Origin: an uncultured Desulfobacterium sp.
GTDB lineage: Bacteria > Desulfobacterota > Desulfobacteria > Desulfobacterales > Desulfobacteraceae
Direction of reading: 5' to 3'
DNA length: 17,268 nucleotides
Assembly: GCA_937124525.1 (NCBI GenBank)
Contig: CAKZLA010000043.1
Location: 1 to 17,268 of the forward strand
The notes under the pieces are model-generated. The model saw nothing but the letters and a program-made list of their open reading frames with translations. It was not told the origin of the DNA and ran no database searches. Made by a program: the position numbers and the translations under genes. Positions 1 through 7,106 of the stretch are shown piece by piece; the first letter of the stretch is position 1; every line of letters starts with the position of its first letter.

Positions 1-528
1 CCCGTATCAGCCAGTCGATTTCACCCGGACGTGATACAGCAGATGACGGTTTTTTCCCACCAGCTCAAACAGGTGGCCCCTTTGGCCCGGGACATGGGCA
101 TCCGCATTGCCGTGGAAAACCATTGCGACAGTTTTTCCGAGGAAATCCTCTGGCTTCTGAATCAGGTGGATCATCCATTTGTGGGGGCCTGCATTGACAC
201 CGTCAACGCGCTCCATGTCACCGAAGACCCCATGACTGCCATTGAAAACCTTGCCCCCAGAGCCTTTACAAACCATTTCCGGGATGACCGCATTGAGTTC
301 CAGCGCTGGGGCTTCAAGCTGATCGGTGAGGCCGTGGGCGAGGGCGACATCGACATGAAACGTGCCTATGAGATCTTCCGGGATCACTCGAACACGGCTC
401 GTATCAACATTGAGACGGAGCTTGAGACACCCCTTGATGACATGGAAAAGGCCATGGAAATGGAAGTGGATGCCATCCGCAGGAGTGTGGTCTATTGCCG
501 GGAGGTGCTGGGTATCCGGCGGGAGTAA
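1..528 (+). CDS. Sugar phosphate isomerase/epimerase-family TIM-barrel protein (5' end missing)
   Basis: The frame is open from the first base of the window, so the gene begins upstream and only its last 175 codons are present. The visible part has the spaced acidic and histidine residues of the xylose isomerase-like/AP endonuclease 2 TIM-barrel superfamily: AVENH, GACIDTVNA, NHFRDDR and NIETELETP. In this family the Glu, Asp and His residues at the ends of successive barrel strands bind a divalent metal used for ketose-aldose isomerisation or epimerisation. The C-terminal part (EAVGEGDIDMKRAYEIF) is also typical of sugar isomerases, where GEGxxD precedes the last helix. No signal peptide can be judged because the N terminus is absent. 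The protein is probably cytoplasmic and the substrate cannot be read from the sequence. It converges with uvrA, with about 106 bases between the two stop codons. Confidence 0.75.
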   Translation, partial: PVSASRFHPDVIQQMTVFSHQLKQVAPLARDMGIRIAVENHCDSFSEEILWLLNQVDHPFVGACIDTVNALHVTEDPMTAIENLAPRAFTNHFRDDRIEFQRWGFKLIGEAVGEGDIDMKRAYEIFRDHSNTARINIETELETPLDDMEKAMEMEVDAIRRSVVYCREVLGIRRE

Positions 529-596
529 CAGGATGTATTCGGTGCTGGTTACAACATGGGCCATCCATCACTGCTGTGGGACCAGCAGTCCCAACC

Positions 597-633
597 GGAT
601 GAATAAGGCCCATAAGCCAAGCCTGACCCCGTT
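597..633 (+). repeat. REP-like intergenic repeat, copy 1
   Basis: This unit lies between the two convergent stop codons, one base before the uvrA stop. It shares GGATGAATAA and the 18-base string GCCAAGCCTGACCCCGTT with the reverse complement of 13422-13453, and ATAAGCCAAGCCTGAC with 13482-13512. Just upstream (571-592) is a small palindromic stretch, CTGCTG-TGGGAC-CAGCAG overlapping GGGAC-CAGCA-GTCCC, which may serve as the hairpin of the convergent 3' ends. Reverse-complemented, the unit begins GGGGTCAGGCTTGG. From memory, heads of this kind occur in REP sequences mobilised by REP-associated tyrosine transposases, but none is encoded here. Confidence 0.6.
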
Positions 634-634
634 G

Positions 635-3556
635 TTAGAGTACTTGACTCAGGTAGTATCCGGTATGGCTTTTTTTTGATTTTGCCACCTTTTCCGGTGT
701 TCCCTGGGCCACGATTTTACCCCCCAGGCTGCCCCCCTCGGGACCCAGGTCAATGAGCCAGTCCATGGTTTTAATGACATCCAGGTTGTGCTCAATGACC
801 AGCACCGTGTTGCCGGAATCCCGCAGTCGCTTCAGCACTTCAAGCAGCATGCGGATGTCCCGGAAATGAAGCCCGGTGGTGGGTTCATCCAGTATGTACA
901 GGGTCTGGCCCGTGTCCCGTTTGGCAAGTTCCCGGGCCAGCTTGATGCGCTGGGCCTCGCCGCCGGACAGGGTGGTGGCCGCCTGGCCAAGTTTAATGTA
1001 GGATAGCCCCACATCCATGAGGGTCTGCAGTATCCGGGTAATTTTGGGGTGGCTGGCAAACAATTCCATGGCCTCCACCACGGATAACTCCAGGATGTCC
1101 GCAATGGAGTGATCCCGGTATTTGATCTCCAGGGTGGCCTGGTTAAACCGTTTGCCTTTGCACACCTCGCAGGGGACAAACACGTCTGCCAGAAAATGCA
1201 TCTCCACCTTGATATATCCATCTCCCTTGCAGGATTCGCAACGTCCCCCCTTGACATTGAAGGAGTATCGCCCCTTTTGGTAGCCCCTGGCCCGGGATTC
1301 CGGGAGCAGGGCAAACAGATCCCTTATGGGATCAAACACCTTGGTGTAGGTGGCTGGATTACTCCGGGGGGTGCGACCAATGGGTTTCTGATCAATATTG
1401 ATGATCTTGTCCATTAAAGACAGACCGGAGATCTCCTTATGTTTACCCACCTCCAGGGTGGCGTTGTGCAGCTTCCTTGCCAGGGCAGGGTAGAGGATCT
1501 GGTTGATGAGGGTGGATTTTCCTGCTCCAGAGACCCCGGTGATGCCCACCAGGAGTCCCAGGGGGATTTTGACATTAATGTTTTGCAGGTTGTTCTCGGC
1601 GGCCCGGTGCATGGTAATCCATTGGTTTCCCACATCTTCTGGGCGTTTTCGGGTGACGGGGATCTCGATTTTTTCCCTGCCGTTTAAAAAGGCCCCGGTC
1701 ACCGAAGCCGGGTTGTTTCGGATTTCCTCCGGGGTGCCCTGGGCAATGATCTGTCCCCCCAGACGTCCGGCTCCAGGGCCGATGTCCAGAATCCAATCCG
1801 CCTGCTGCATGGTCTCTTCATCATGCTCCACCACAATGAGGGTGTTGCCGATGTCCCTTAAATGGCGCAGGGTTTTTAGTAGTTTGGCATTGTCCCTCTG
1901 GTGCAGACCAATGGAGGGTTCGTCCAGGATGTACAGCACTCCGGTGAGTTCCGATCCCACCTGGGAGGCCAGTCGGATACGCTGGGATTCCCCCCCGGAC
2001 AGGGTGGGGCCCTTGCGGTCCAGGGACAGATAATCCAGCCCCACATTGACCAGAAAACCTAATCTATTGGTGATTTCCTTGAGGAGCTCCCCGGCAATGA
2101 GCTGCTTGTTGCCGGAAAGTTCCAGGGTGCGGATGAAATCATGGGCCTGTCGAATGGTCATCTCCGTGATGTCAATGATGGATTTCCCATCAATGAACAC
2201 ATGGAGCACTTCGGGTTTCAGGCGTTTGCCCTTACATGCGGTGCAGGTATTTTCCCCCATGAATTTGGCATAATATTTCTTGGCCCCTTCGGATTGGGTC
2301 ATGCGGTACCGTCGCATCAACGTGTGCATGACGCCTTCGTGGGTTCTTTCCACCTCTCCTTTTATTTTGGCGGAGTTCCAGTTGACTGTCAATTTTCGAT
2401 TGCCAGCGCCTTTAAGAATCAGGTCCTGGTGTTTTTTGGGCAGGTCCTTCCAGGGCGTATCAAAATTGATCCCCCATTGCTCTTCCATGGCCAGAAGCTG
2501 GCCCAGGCCCCAGGCATTGTTGTGGTTGTTATACTTGCTTTTTTTTAGAAAGTAGTTTTTCCAGGGAACCACCGCCCCCTGGCGGATGGTAAGAGTGGGA
2601 TCGGGTACGATTTTATCCGGGTCCATGGTGAGCAGGGTGCCGATGCCGTTGCAGGAAGGGCACATGCCCAGGGGCGAGTTAAAGGAAAACAGGCTGGGTT
2701 CCGGCTCGGGGTAGGCAATGCCGCAGCAGGACCGGGCCTCGCTCATCTTCATGTCTTCCCGTCCGGGGATGTGAACAATGAGTTCACTGTTGCCAAGCTT
2801 CAGGGCTGCCTCAACGGAATCTGTGAGCCGTTTTTTGAACACCTCGTCTTCCTTGATGACCAGGCGGTCCACCACCACCTCAATGTTGTGCTTTTTGTGC
2901 CGGGCCAAGGTCTGGACATCTTCAATGTTCTGGACCACGCCGTCGATGCGGATGCGGGCGTATCCCTCTTTTTTCAGGTTTTCCAGCATATCTTTGTGCT
3001 CTCCCTTGCGATTTTCCACAATGGGGGCAAGGAGCATGATCTTGGAAGACTGGGGAAGGGCAAGGAGCTGGGTGACCATACTCTGGGCATTGCCCCTTCC
3101 CACCTTTTGTCCGCACTTGATGCAGTACTGCTCTCCGATGCGGGCAAAGAGGACCCTGAGATAATCATATATTTCAGTGATGGTGCCCACGGTGGAGCGG
3201 GGGTTTTTACTGGCCGCCTTTTGTTCAATGGCAATGGTGGGGGACAGGCCCCTTATGGTTTCATACTGGGGTTTCACCATCTGGCCGATGAATTGTCGGG
3301 CATAGGCGGACAAAGATTCCACATAGCGTCTTTGGCCTTCGGCAAATATGGTGTCAAAGGCCAGGCTGGATTTTCCTGATCCTGAGACCCCTGTGAACAC
3401 AATGAGCTTTTTTTTTGGAAGCTCCACATCAATGTTTTTGAGATTGTGTTCCCGGGCCCCTTTGACAATGATAGCATTGAGTTCCCGGGTGTTAGCCTCT
3501 TCATTTAATGTTTCTATTTCGGGGTCAGGATGAAGGGTGGCAAGGTTTCCTTTCAT
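635..3556 (-). CDS. uvrA: UvrABC excinuclease ATPase subunit A
   Basis: This is a 973-residue UvrA, the damage-sensing ATPase that loads UvrB on distorted DNA in nucleotide excision repair. Order of features: Walker A GVSGSGKS at residues 56-63; the first zinc module near 272-305; a CTACKGKR element; the ABC signature TLSGGESQRIRLAS with ILDEPSIGLHQRD; a second Walker A GVSGAGKST near 680; the second zinc module CESC-x20-CEVC near 770-797; a second signature TLSGGEAQRIKLA; and ILDEPTTGLHFRD. Two points are odd. About 27 residues precede the usual UvrA N terminus (VKGAREHNLKNI). The first half of the first zinc module reads SEARSCCG, where E. coli has CPICG, although its second half (CPSC) is intact. 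The ATG is the only Met before the conserved region. An AGGAG lies 12 bases upstream, which is a long spacing. The gene is monocistronic-looking, with 500 bases before it. Identification is certain; the exact start is less so. Confidence 0.97.
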   Translation of the reverse strand: MKGNLATLHPDPEIETLNEEANTRELNAIIVKGAREHNLKNIDVELPKKKLIVFTGVSGSGKSSLAFDTIFAEGQRRYVESLSAYARQFIGQMVKPQYETIRGLSPTIAIEQKAASKNPRSTVGTITEIYDYLRVLFARIGEQYCIKCGQKVGRGNAQSMVTQLLALPQSSKIMLLAPIVENRKGEHKDMLENLKKEGYARIRIDGVVQNIEDVQTLARHKKHNIEVVVDRLVIKEDEVFKKRLTDSVEAALKLGNSELIVHIPGREDMKMSEARSCCGIAYPEPEPSLFSFNSPLGMCPSCNGIGTLLTMDPDKIVPDPTLTIRQGAVVPWKNYFLKKSKYNNHNNAWGLGQLLAMEEQWGINFDTPWKDLPKKHQDLILKGAGNRKLTVNWNSAKIKGEVERTHEGVMHTLMRRYRMTQSEGAKKYYAKFMGENTCTACKGKRLKPEVLHVFIDGKSIIDITEMTIRQAHDFIRTLELSGNKQLIAGELLKEITNRLGFLVNVGLDYLSLDRKGPTLSGGESQRIRLASQVGSELTGVLYILDEPSIGLHQRDNAKLLKTLRHLRDIGNTLIVVEHDEETMQQADWILDIGPGAGRLGGQIIAQGTPEEIRNNPASVTGAFLNGREKIEIPVTRKRPEDVGNQWITMHRAAENNLQNINVKIPLGLLVGITGVSGAGKSTLINQILYPALARKLHNATLEVGKHKEISGLSLMDKIINIDQKPIGRTPRSNPATYTKVFDPIRDLFALLPESRARGYQKGRYSFNVKGGRCESCKGDGYIKVEMHFLADVFVPCEVCKGKRFNQATLEIKYRDHSIADILELSVVEAMELFASHPKITRILQTLMDVGLSYIKLGQAATTLSGGEAQRIKLARELAKRDTGQTLYILDEPTTGLHFRDIRMLLEVLKRLRDSGNTVLVIEHNLDVIKTMDWLIDLGPEGGSLGGKIVAQGTPEKVAKSKKSHTGYYLSQVL

Positions 3557-4058
3557 GTATAATATCGGCTCCTGTTCTATGGGGATCTTGCCTGGTTTTA
3601 ATACCGGTCACTTTGTTTTAAAGAGAGGGTATTGGAAACCAAGCCTTGGGCATCTTTACCCGTGTGTTTTATTTAGGGGCTTGATCATGACACCGGCCAC
3701 TTTGATGGGGGGACAGTCGTGTGATCATGCCAGAAAAACATGATAAGCACATCCCCGGAATTGTAAAGATGGCAGTGGACACGCAGGATCTGGTTTTTGC
3801 TTGATATCCAGGAGACTTTAGATGTGATTTTTAAAATATTTTCAATGGGTTCATCTGGATGACCTCAGCAGATTTATATCTGGAACGTAGCCAGATTTAA
3901 CCCATATCAAATATTTTAAGCTCATCACGGATTTGTGTGAAAATTCATAGTTGCTGATACGTAAACACTGATAATTGCATACAAGAATTATACCTCAATC
4001 ACACTCATCTGCGAAGATCCATATTTTATTAACACAATGTGGTGTTTTAAAAAAGGTT
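3557..4058. other. 502-base gap without a recognisable gene
   Basis: This is the space between uvrA and the trans-sulfuration gene, both on the minus strand. No ORF here resembles a known protein. It contains the long inverted repeat at 3824-3928, a shorter ATCATG...CATGAT hairpin around 3722-3744, and one copy of the 11-mer GGGCTTGATCA (3677-3687) that recurs in two other gaps. The uvrA promoter should lie at the left end, but I see no convincing -35/-10 pair or LexA-type palindrome. Confidence 0.6.
3824..3928. repeat. Long imperfect inverted repeat (about 105 bp)
   Basis: The left arm (3824-3858) and the reverse complement of the right arm (3891-3928) align over about 35 bases with a few mismatches and small gaps. 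Shared blocks are GTGAT, TTAAAATATTT, ATGGGTT and ATCTGG. The 32-base loop holds a second small palindrome, CAGAT-TTAT-ATCTG. The element can therefore form a cruciform or a branched hairpin. Its AT-rich arms and size resemble a small non-autonomous element (MITE-like). It could also be a structured 5' leader or 3' end for the flanking minus-strand genes. No clear target-site duplication was found. Confidence 0.55.
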
Positions 4059-5261
4059 TTAGGGCATTATTGCCAGGGCCTGGTCAAGATCTGCAATTAT
4101 GTCATCGGGATGTTCAAGGCCCACGGACAGACGAATCAGCCCTGGAGAAATACCCGCCTTTTTTAAATCTTCTGGAGAGTAAGTGGCATGGGTCATGGAT
4201 GCCGGGTGCTGGATCAGTGTTTCACAATCCCCCAGGCTCACGGCAAGGGTGCATAGTTTTACTGCATTGAGCATGGTTTTTCCGCCTTCCACCCCTCCTT
4301 TGACAATAAAGGCCATGATACCGCTGAACGCTTTCATCTGTTTGACGGCAATGGCGTGGTTGGCATGGGTGGGCAGCCCCGGATAATAGACCTGGCTGAC
4401 CTTGGGATGGGTTTCAAGCCATTGAGCAATGGTCATGGCAGACTTACAATGCCTTTCCATTCGCACCATAAGGGTTTTAAGCCCTCGAAGAATCAGCCAG
4501 GCATTAAATGGGCTCATGGAGGGGCCAAAATGATTGACATAGGCCTCCCTGATTTTTGTTGTCATTTTTTTTTCTGCAGCAAGAATACCGCCGATGATAT
4601 CCCCATGACCACCCAGATATTTGGTGGCGGAGTGGACCACAATATTTGCTCCCAGAGCCAATGGTTTCTGGAGCCAGGGGGAAGCAAAGGTGTTGTCCAC
4701 CACCAAGGGAATGCCATGGGCACTGGCCACCGAGGCCCACAGGGCAATGTCTATGATATCAAGGGTGGGATTGGCAGGGGTCTCCAGATAAAGCAGGCGG
4801 GTTTTTTTATCAATCAGGGGGGTAATGTTGGCTGTGTCATTGCTGCTCTTTGGTGAAACAAAACGGGTTTCAATGTTAAAATCGGCAAGGTGTTTGTTTA
4901 ACAGGGCAAAGGTACCGCCATACACCGCATTGCAGGCAATAATGTTGTCCCCGGGACGGGCAAGGGACATGACCACAGATGCCACAGCAGACATGCCAGA
5001 GGAGGTGGCAATGGCATCTTGTGTGCCCTCAAGCAGGGCCATTTTTTCCTGGAGCTGGTCAACGGTGGGGTTGGAAATCCGGGAGTAGAGATACCCCTCC
5101 TGGTTACCTGCAAACACCTCCTGGGCCTGGTGCTGATCTTTGAATTTAAAGGTGGATGTCATGTGGATGGGGGGCACCAGATCCATGCTGGTGGTGTGGC
5201 ACTGGCTGATGCCATGGACGATGTTAGTTTCTTCTTTTGCGGTGGGATGATTTTTTGCCAT
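4059..5261 (-). CDS. PLP-dependent trans-sulfuration enzyme, methionine gamma-lyase-like
   Basis: This 400-residue member of the Cys/Met metabolism PLP-enzyme family has the length of methionine gamma-lyase, cystathionine gamma-synthase and O-acylhomoserine sulfhydrylases. The start used is the ATG at 5261, preceded by GGAAGGAGG; an in-frame ATG 33 bases further upstream falls inside an inverted repeat. Numbering nearly matches Pseudomonas methionine gamma-lyase: Tyr59 and Arg61 (YSRISNP) touch the cofactor phosphate of the partner subunit, Tyr114 is present, Asp189 (VVDNTF) binds the pyridine nitrogen, and Lys214 (SATKYLGGHGD) forms the Schiff base. LIRLSVGLE near the C terminus supplies the carboxylate-binding Arg. 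The residue equivalent to methionine gamma-lyase Cys116 is Gly (VYGGTF), and the GLKD element is replaced by VNHFGPSMSPFNAW, which is more like sulfhydrylases. The reaction (methionine to methanethiol, ammonia and 2-oxobutyrate, or homocysteine synthesis) is therefore undecided. Confidence 0.88.
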   Translation of the reverse strand: MAKNHPTAKEETNIVHGISQCHTTSMDLVPPIHMTSTFKFKDQHQAQEVFAGNQEGYLYSRISNPTVDQLQEKMALLEGTQDAIATSSGMSAVASVVMSLARPGDNIIACNAVYGGTFALLNKHLADFNIETRFVSPKSSNDTANITPLIDKKTRLLYLETPANPTLDIIDIALWASVASAHGIPLVVDNTFASPWLQKPLALGANIVVHSATKYLGGHGDIIGGILAAEKKMTTKIREAYVNHFGPSMSPFNAWLILRGLKTLMVRMERHCKSAMTIAQWLETHPKVSQVYYPGLPTHANHAIAVKQMKAFSGIMAFIVKGGVEGGKTMLNAVKLCTLAVSLGDCETLIQHPASMTHATYSPEDLKKAGISPGLIRLSVGLEHPDDIIADLDQALAIMP

Positions 5262-5274
5262 GATATCCTCCTTC

Positions 5275-5393
5275 CAGATTTGGGCATCCTTCAAAAGTAC
5301 TTTACACTTTCTTTGATCATTCCCATTTGTATGGGGCTTTTCCCAAAAGACTGTAAAGTACTTTTGAGGTCATATGAAGGATGCCCAGATTTG
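5275..5393 (-). promoter_or_regulatory. Long hairpin leader upstream of the trans-sulfuration gene
   Basis: The arms 5282-5305 and 5353-5386 are inverted copies. GGGCATCCTTC pairs with GAAGGATGCCC, and AAAAGTACTTTAC pairs with GTAAAGTACTTTT, with 10 extra bases in the right arm. A weaker match extends outward (CAGATTT against AGATTTG). Each arm holds the palindrome AAAGTACTTT, and the loop holds CTTTT-CCC-AAAAG. On the coding (minus) strand the structure ends a few bases before the GGAAGGAGG of the downstream gene, so folding could affect its translation. The direct repeat AGATTT flanking GGGCATCCTTC...GAAGGATGCCC (5276-5281 and 5387-5392) would also suit a small inserted element with a 6-base target duplication. 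I do not recognise a known riboswitch class. Confidence 0.55.
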
Positions 5394-5457
5394 TTGTGTA
5401 TTTCAAAGTGTTGCCTTAACTCTACATATAACGATGGATGTTGTGATCAAGCCCGGG

Positions 5458-6525
5458 TCAGGCATTAAAGAAACGGCTGGGCTGGCAATCAGGATCATCC
5501 TGTAACGCTGTATTAAAAATGAAGATCCAGACATCCCCTTTGATCCACTCACCTTTTTCCCTCCGGAGGTTGTCTGATATTGTTGCATTGCATTGAAAAC
5601 CACAGAGCCCGGCCGTTGTTTTGATGTACGTTTTTGAATGGGCATAACGGCCACTGGGTCTTAGTTTATACCCTTTTCCGCCAAGGGATTCAGTGGAAAA
5701 AACAAACAGTGCATGGGGAGAGGAGCGCTTTTTAAGAGAGTGGAACAAGGGGGCTAAATTTCCTATGTAAACAAGAACATCCGAGGCAATGAAAAGATCA
5801 AATTTTTCTTTAAACAGGTCGGAGATGTCCAGAACATTTCCCACATGCAATGCATTATAAATGGATTTAATGCGGGATATTTCGATCATTTGGGGGGCAA
5901 GGTCAATGCCGGACAGCCGTTTACACCTGTCACGGAAGCGCATACCACCAAGGCCGGTGCCACAACCAAGGTCCAGGGCATTGTTAAATACACGGTTGGT
6001 ATCATCTGTGGATTTGAGCAGATTGACCATGAGATCTGGCACACAATAACCCAGATTTTTGACCATATGGGTGTCAAACTTTGATGAATAGCGGTTAAAC
6101 AGGTTTTGTATATGTTGCTCGGGTGCGACATCTGTGGTTTTACCCTGGAGGGCTGCCAGCATGTGCTTGGCCGTCATATTTTCAGGGTCCATGTCGCACA
6201 CCACTTGAAAGTTGAATATGGCGGATTCGGTTTCGTTCAGTATGCTCTGCATACTTCCAAGGTTCAGATAAAGTTCCGACAGGGAGGGATTGATGGATAT
6301 GGCGCGTTCGTAACATGCAGCAGCTGCCCGGATGCGCTGCTGGCTTCTCATGAAATTCCCCAGAGTTAACAATACATTGATATCCTGGGGTGCCAGTTGG
6401 GCCGCCTTTAACAATGCGCTTTCTGCTGGTTTGGTTTTTTCCATTTTTATGAAAGCTTTACCCAGGGCATGATAATCTTCGGCATTATCTTGGTGGTTTT
6501 TTTTAAGAATTTGGTGTGCTTTCAT
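5458..6525 (-). CDS. TPR-repeat SAM-dependent methyltransferase
   Basis: This is a 355-residue two-part protein. Residues 1-125 form about three tetratricopeptide repeats, including DYHALGKAFIKMEKTKPAES, VLLTLGNFMRSQQRIRAAAA and ELYLNLGSM; such repeats usually bind a protein partner. Residues 140-340 form a class I methyltransferase. Motif I is LDLGCGTG (184-191), the acidic residue that contacts SAM is in GIDLA (206-210), and FDLFIASDVLVYIG (242-255) occupies the motif IV region. The architecture matches the predicted TPR-methyltransferases of COG4976; the substrate is unknown and the protein is probably cytoplasmic. The ATG has GGAGGG 6 bases upstream. It shares strand with the trans-sulfuration gene but is separated from it by about 200 bases containing the long hairpin, so co-transcription is uncertain. 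Confidence 0.85.
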   Translation of the reverse strand: MKAHQILKKNHQDNAEDYHALGKAFIKMEKTKPAESALLKAAQLAPQDINVLLTLGNFMRSQQRIRAAAACYERAISINPSLSELYLNLGSMQSILNETESAIFNFQVVCDMDPENMTAKHMLAALQGKTTDVAPEQHIQNLFNRYSSKFDTHMVKNLGYCVPDLMVNLLKSTDDTNRVFNNALDLGCGTGLGGMRFRDRCKRLSGIDLAPQMIEISRIKSIYNALHVGNVLDISDLFKEKFDLFIASDVLVYIGNLAPLFHSLKKRSSPHALFVFSTESLGGKGYKLRPSGRYAHSKTYIKTTAGLCGFQCNATISDNLRREKGEWIKGDVWIFIFNTALQDDPDCQPSRFFNA

Positions 6526-6982
6526 GGTGAGCCCTCCGGTGGAGTGGAGCTAATGTTGATCAACAAACATACCACGTCAACTATAAGGGAATGTATGGGA
6601 AAAGACAACTTTTTATGCAATGGCAGGCAGTTATGGTACCAGTAAATGAGAAGTTGGGAGTGCTCATTATTAAAAAACAGGAAAGAGAATCAATGATTCG
6701 GACAGTTTTTAGCCTGGAAAACTCAATAAAATCAGGCCGACCAATAATTAATAAAAGGTAAACCCCCAGCTTTGCCGGGAGACTCCCAAAGGTTGACATT
6801 TGCGGAAATATTCGGCTTCTTACGTCAATGCTTATTTTTGCAACAAAGTTCTAAATAATTATTGTTTATCAATAAATTTTTAACGAAATTCAATGAAGAA
6901 CAAATAAAGACAGATTCTCTTTTTATCATCACAGTGCTTTCACACCGCTGGGCATCTTTAATCCTCTGAATTTTCCCCAGAT
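6526..6982. other. Intergenic gap between divergent transcription units
   Basis: No gene is supported. This gap separates the minus-strand methyltransferase from the plus-strand DUF2860 gene and so should hold two promoters. The 72-codon minus-strand frame at 6581-6799 has no recognisable motif or ribosome-binding site. It contains an imperfect hairpin, CCCCCAGC-TTT-GCCGGGA, at 6763-6780. This is followed by GTTGAC at 6792-6797, a layout repeated in part at 11027-11053. Confidence 0.5.
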
Positions 6983-6996
6983 TACATTCTGTTACA
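6983..6996 (+). promoter_or_regulatory. Candidate RstA-box-like operator
   Basis: TACATTCTGTTACA differs at one position from the RstA box reported for enteric bacteria, TACATNTNGTTACA (from memory). It contains two TTACA half-sites 10 bases apart, at 6982-6986 and 6992-6996. This is the tandem arrangement used by OmpR/PhoB-type regulators. It lies 111 bases before the start of the DUF2860 gene, in the same cluster as an RstA-like regulator. Regulation of that gene by the neighbouring response regulator is an inference. Confidence 0.45.
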
Positions 6997-7106
6997 GAAA
7001 ATGACAAATTCCCCATAGGTTTGAATGGAGCATTGGGATATAAAACCGCTGTCAGCTTAAAATGCTATTATTTATTGAAATTTACTATTATTGGAAGGAT
7101 TACATC

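Noticed and set aside
3600..3710. Direct repeat ACCGGTCACTTTG / ACCGGCCACTTTG upstream of uvrA as an operator pair
   Set aside because: There are only two copies about 88 bases apart with no symmetry or link to a regulator; probably chance or minor duplication.
4021..4058. A small AACAC...GTGTT stem after the trans-sulfuration gene as its terminator
   Set aside because: The T-run precedes the stem on the minus strand instead of following it.
6581..6799. A 72-codon minus-strand frame
   Set aside because: It lies across a repeat-like hairpin, has no ribosome-binding site and no family resemblance.
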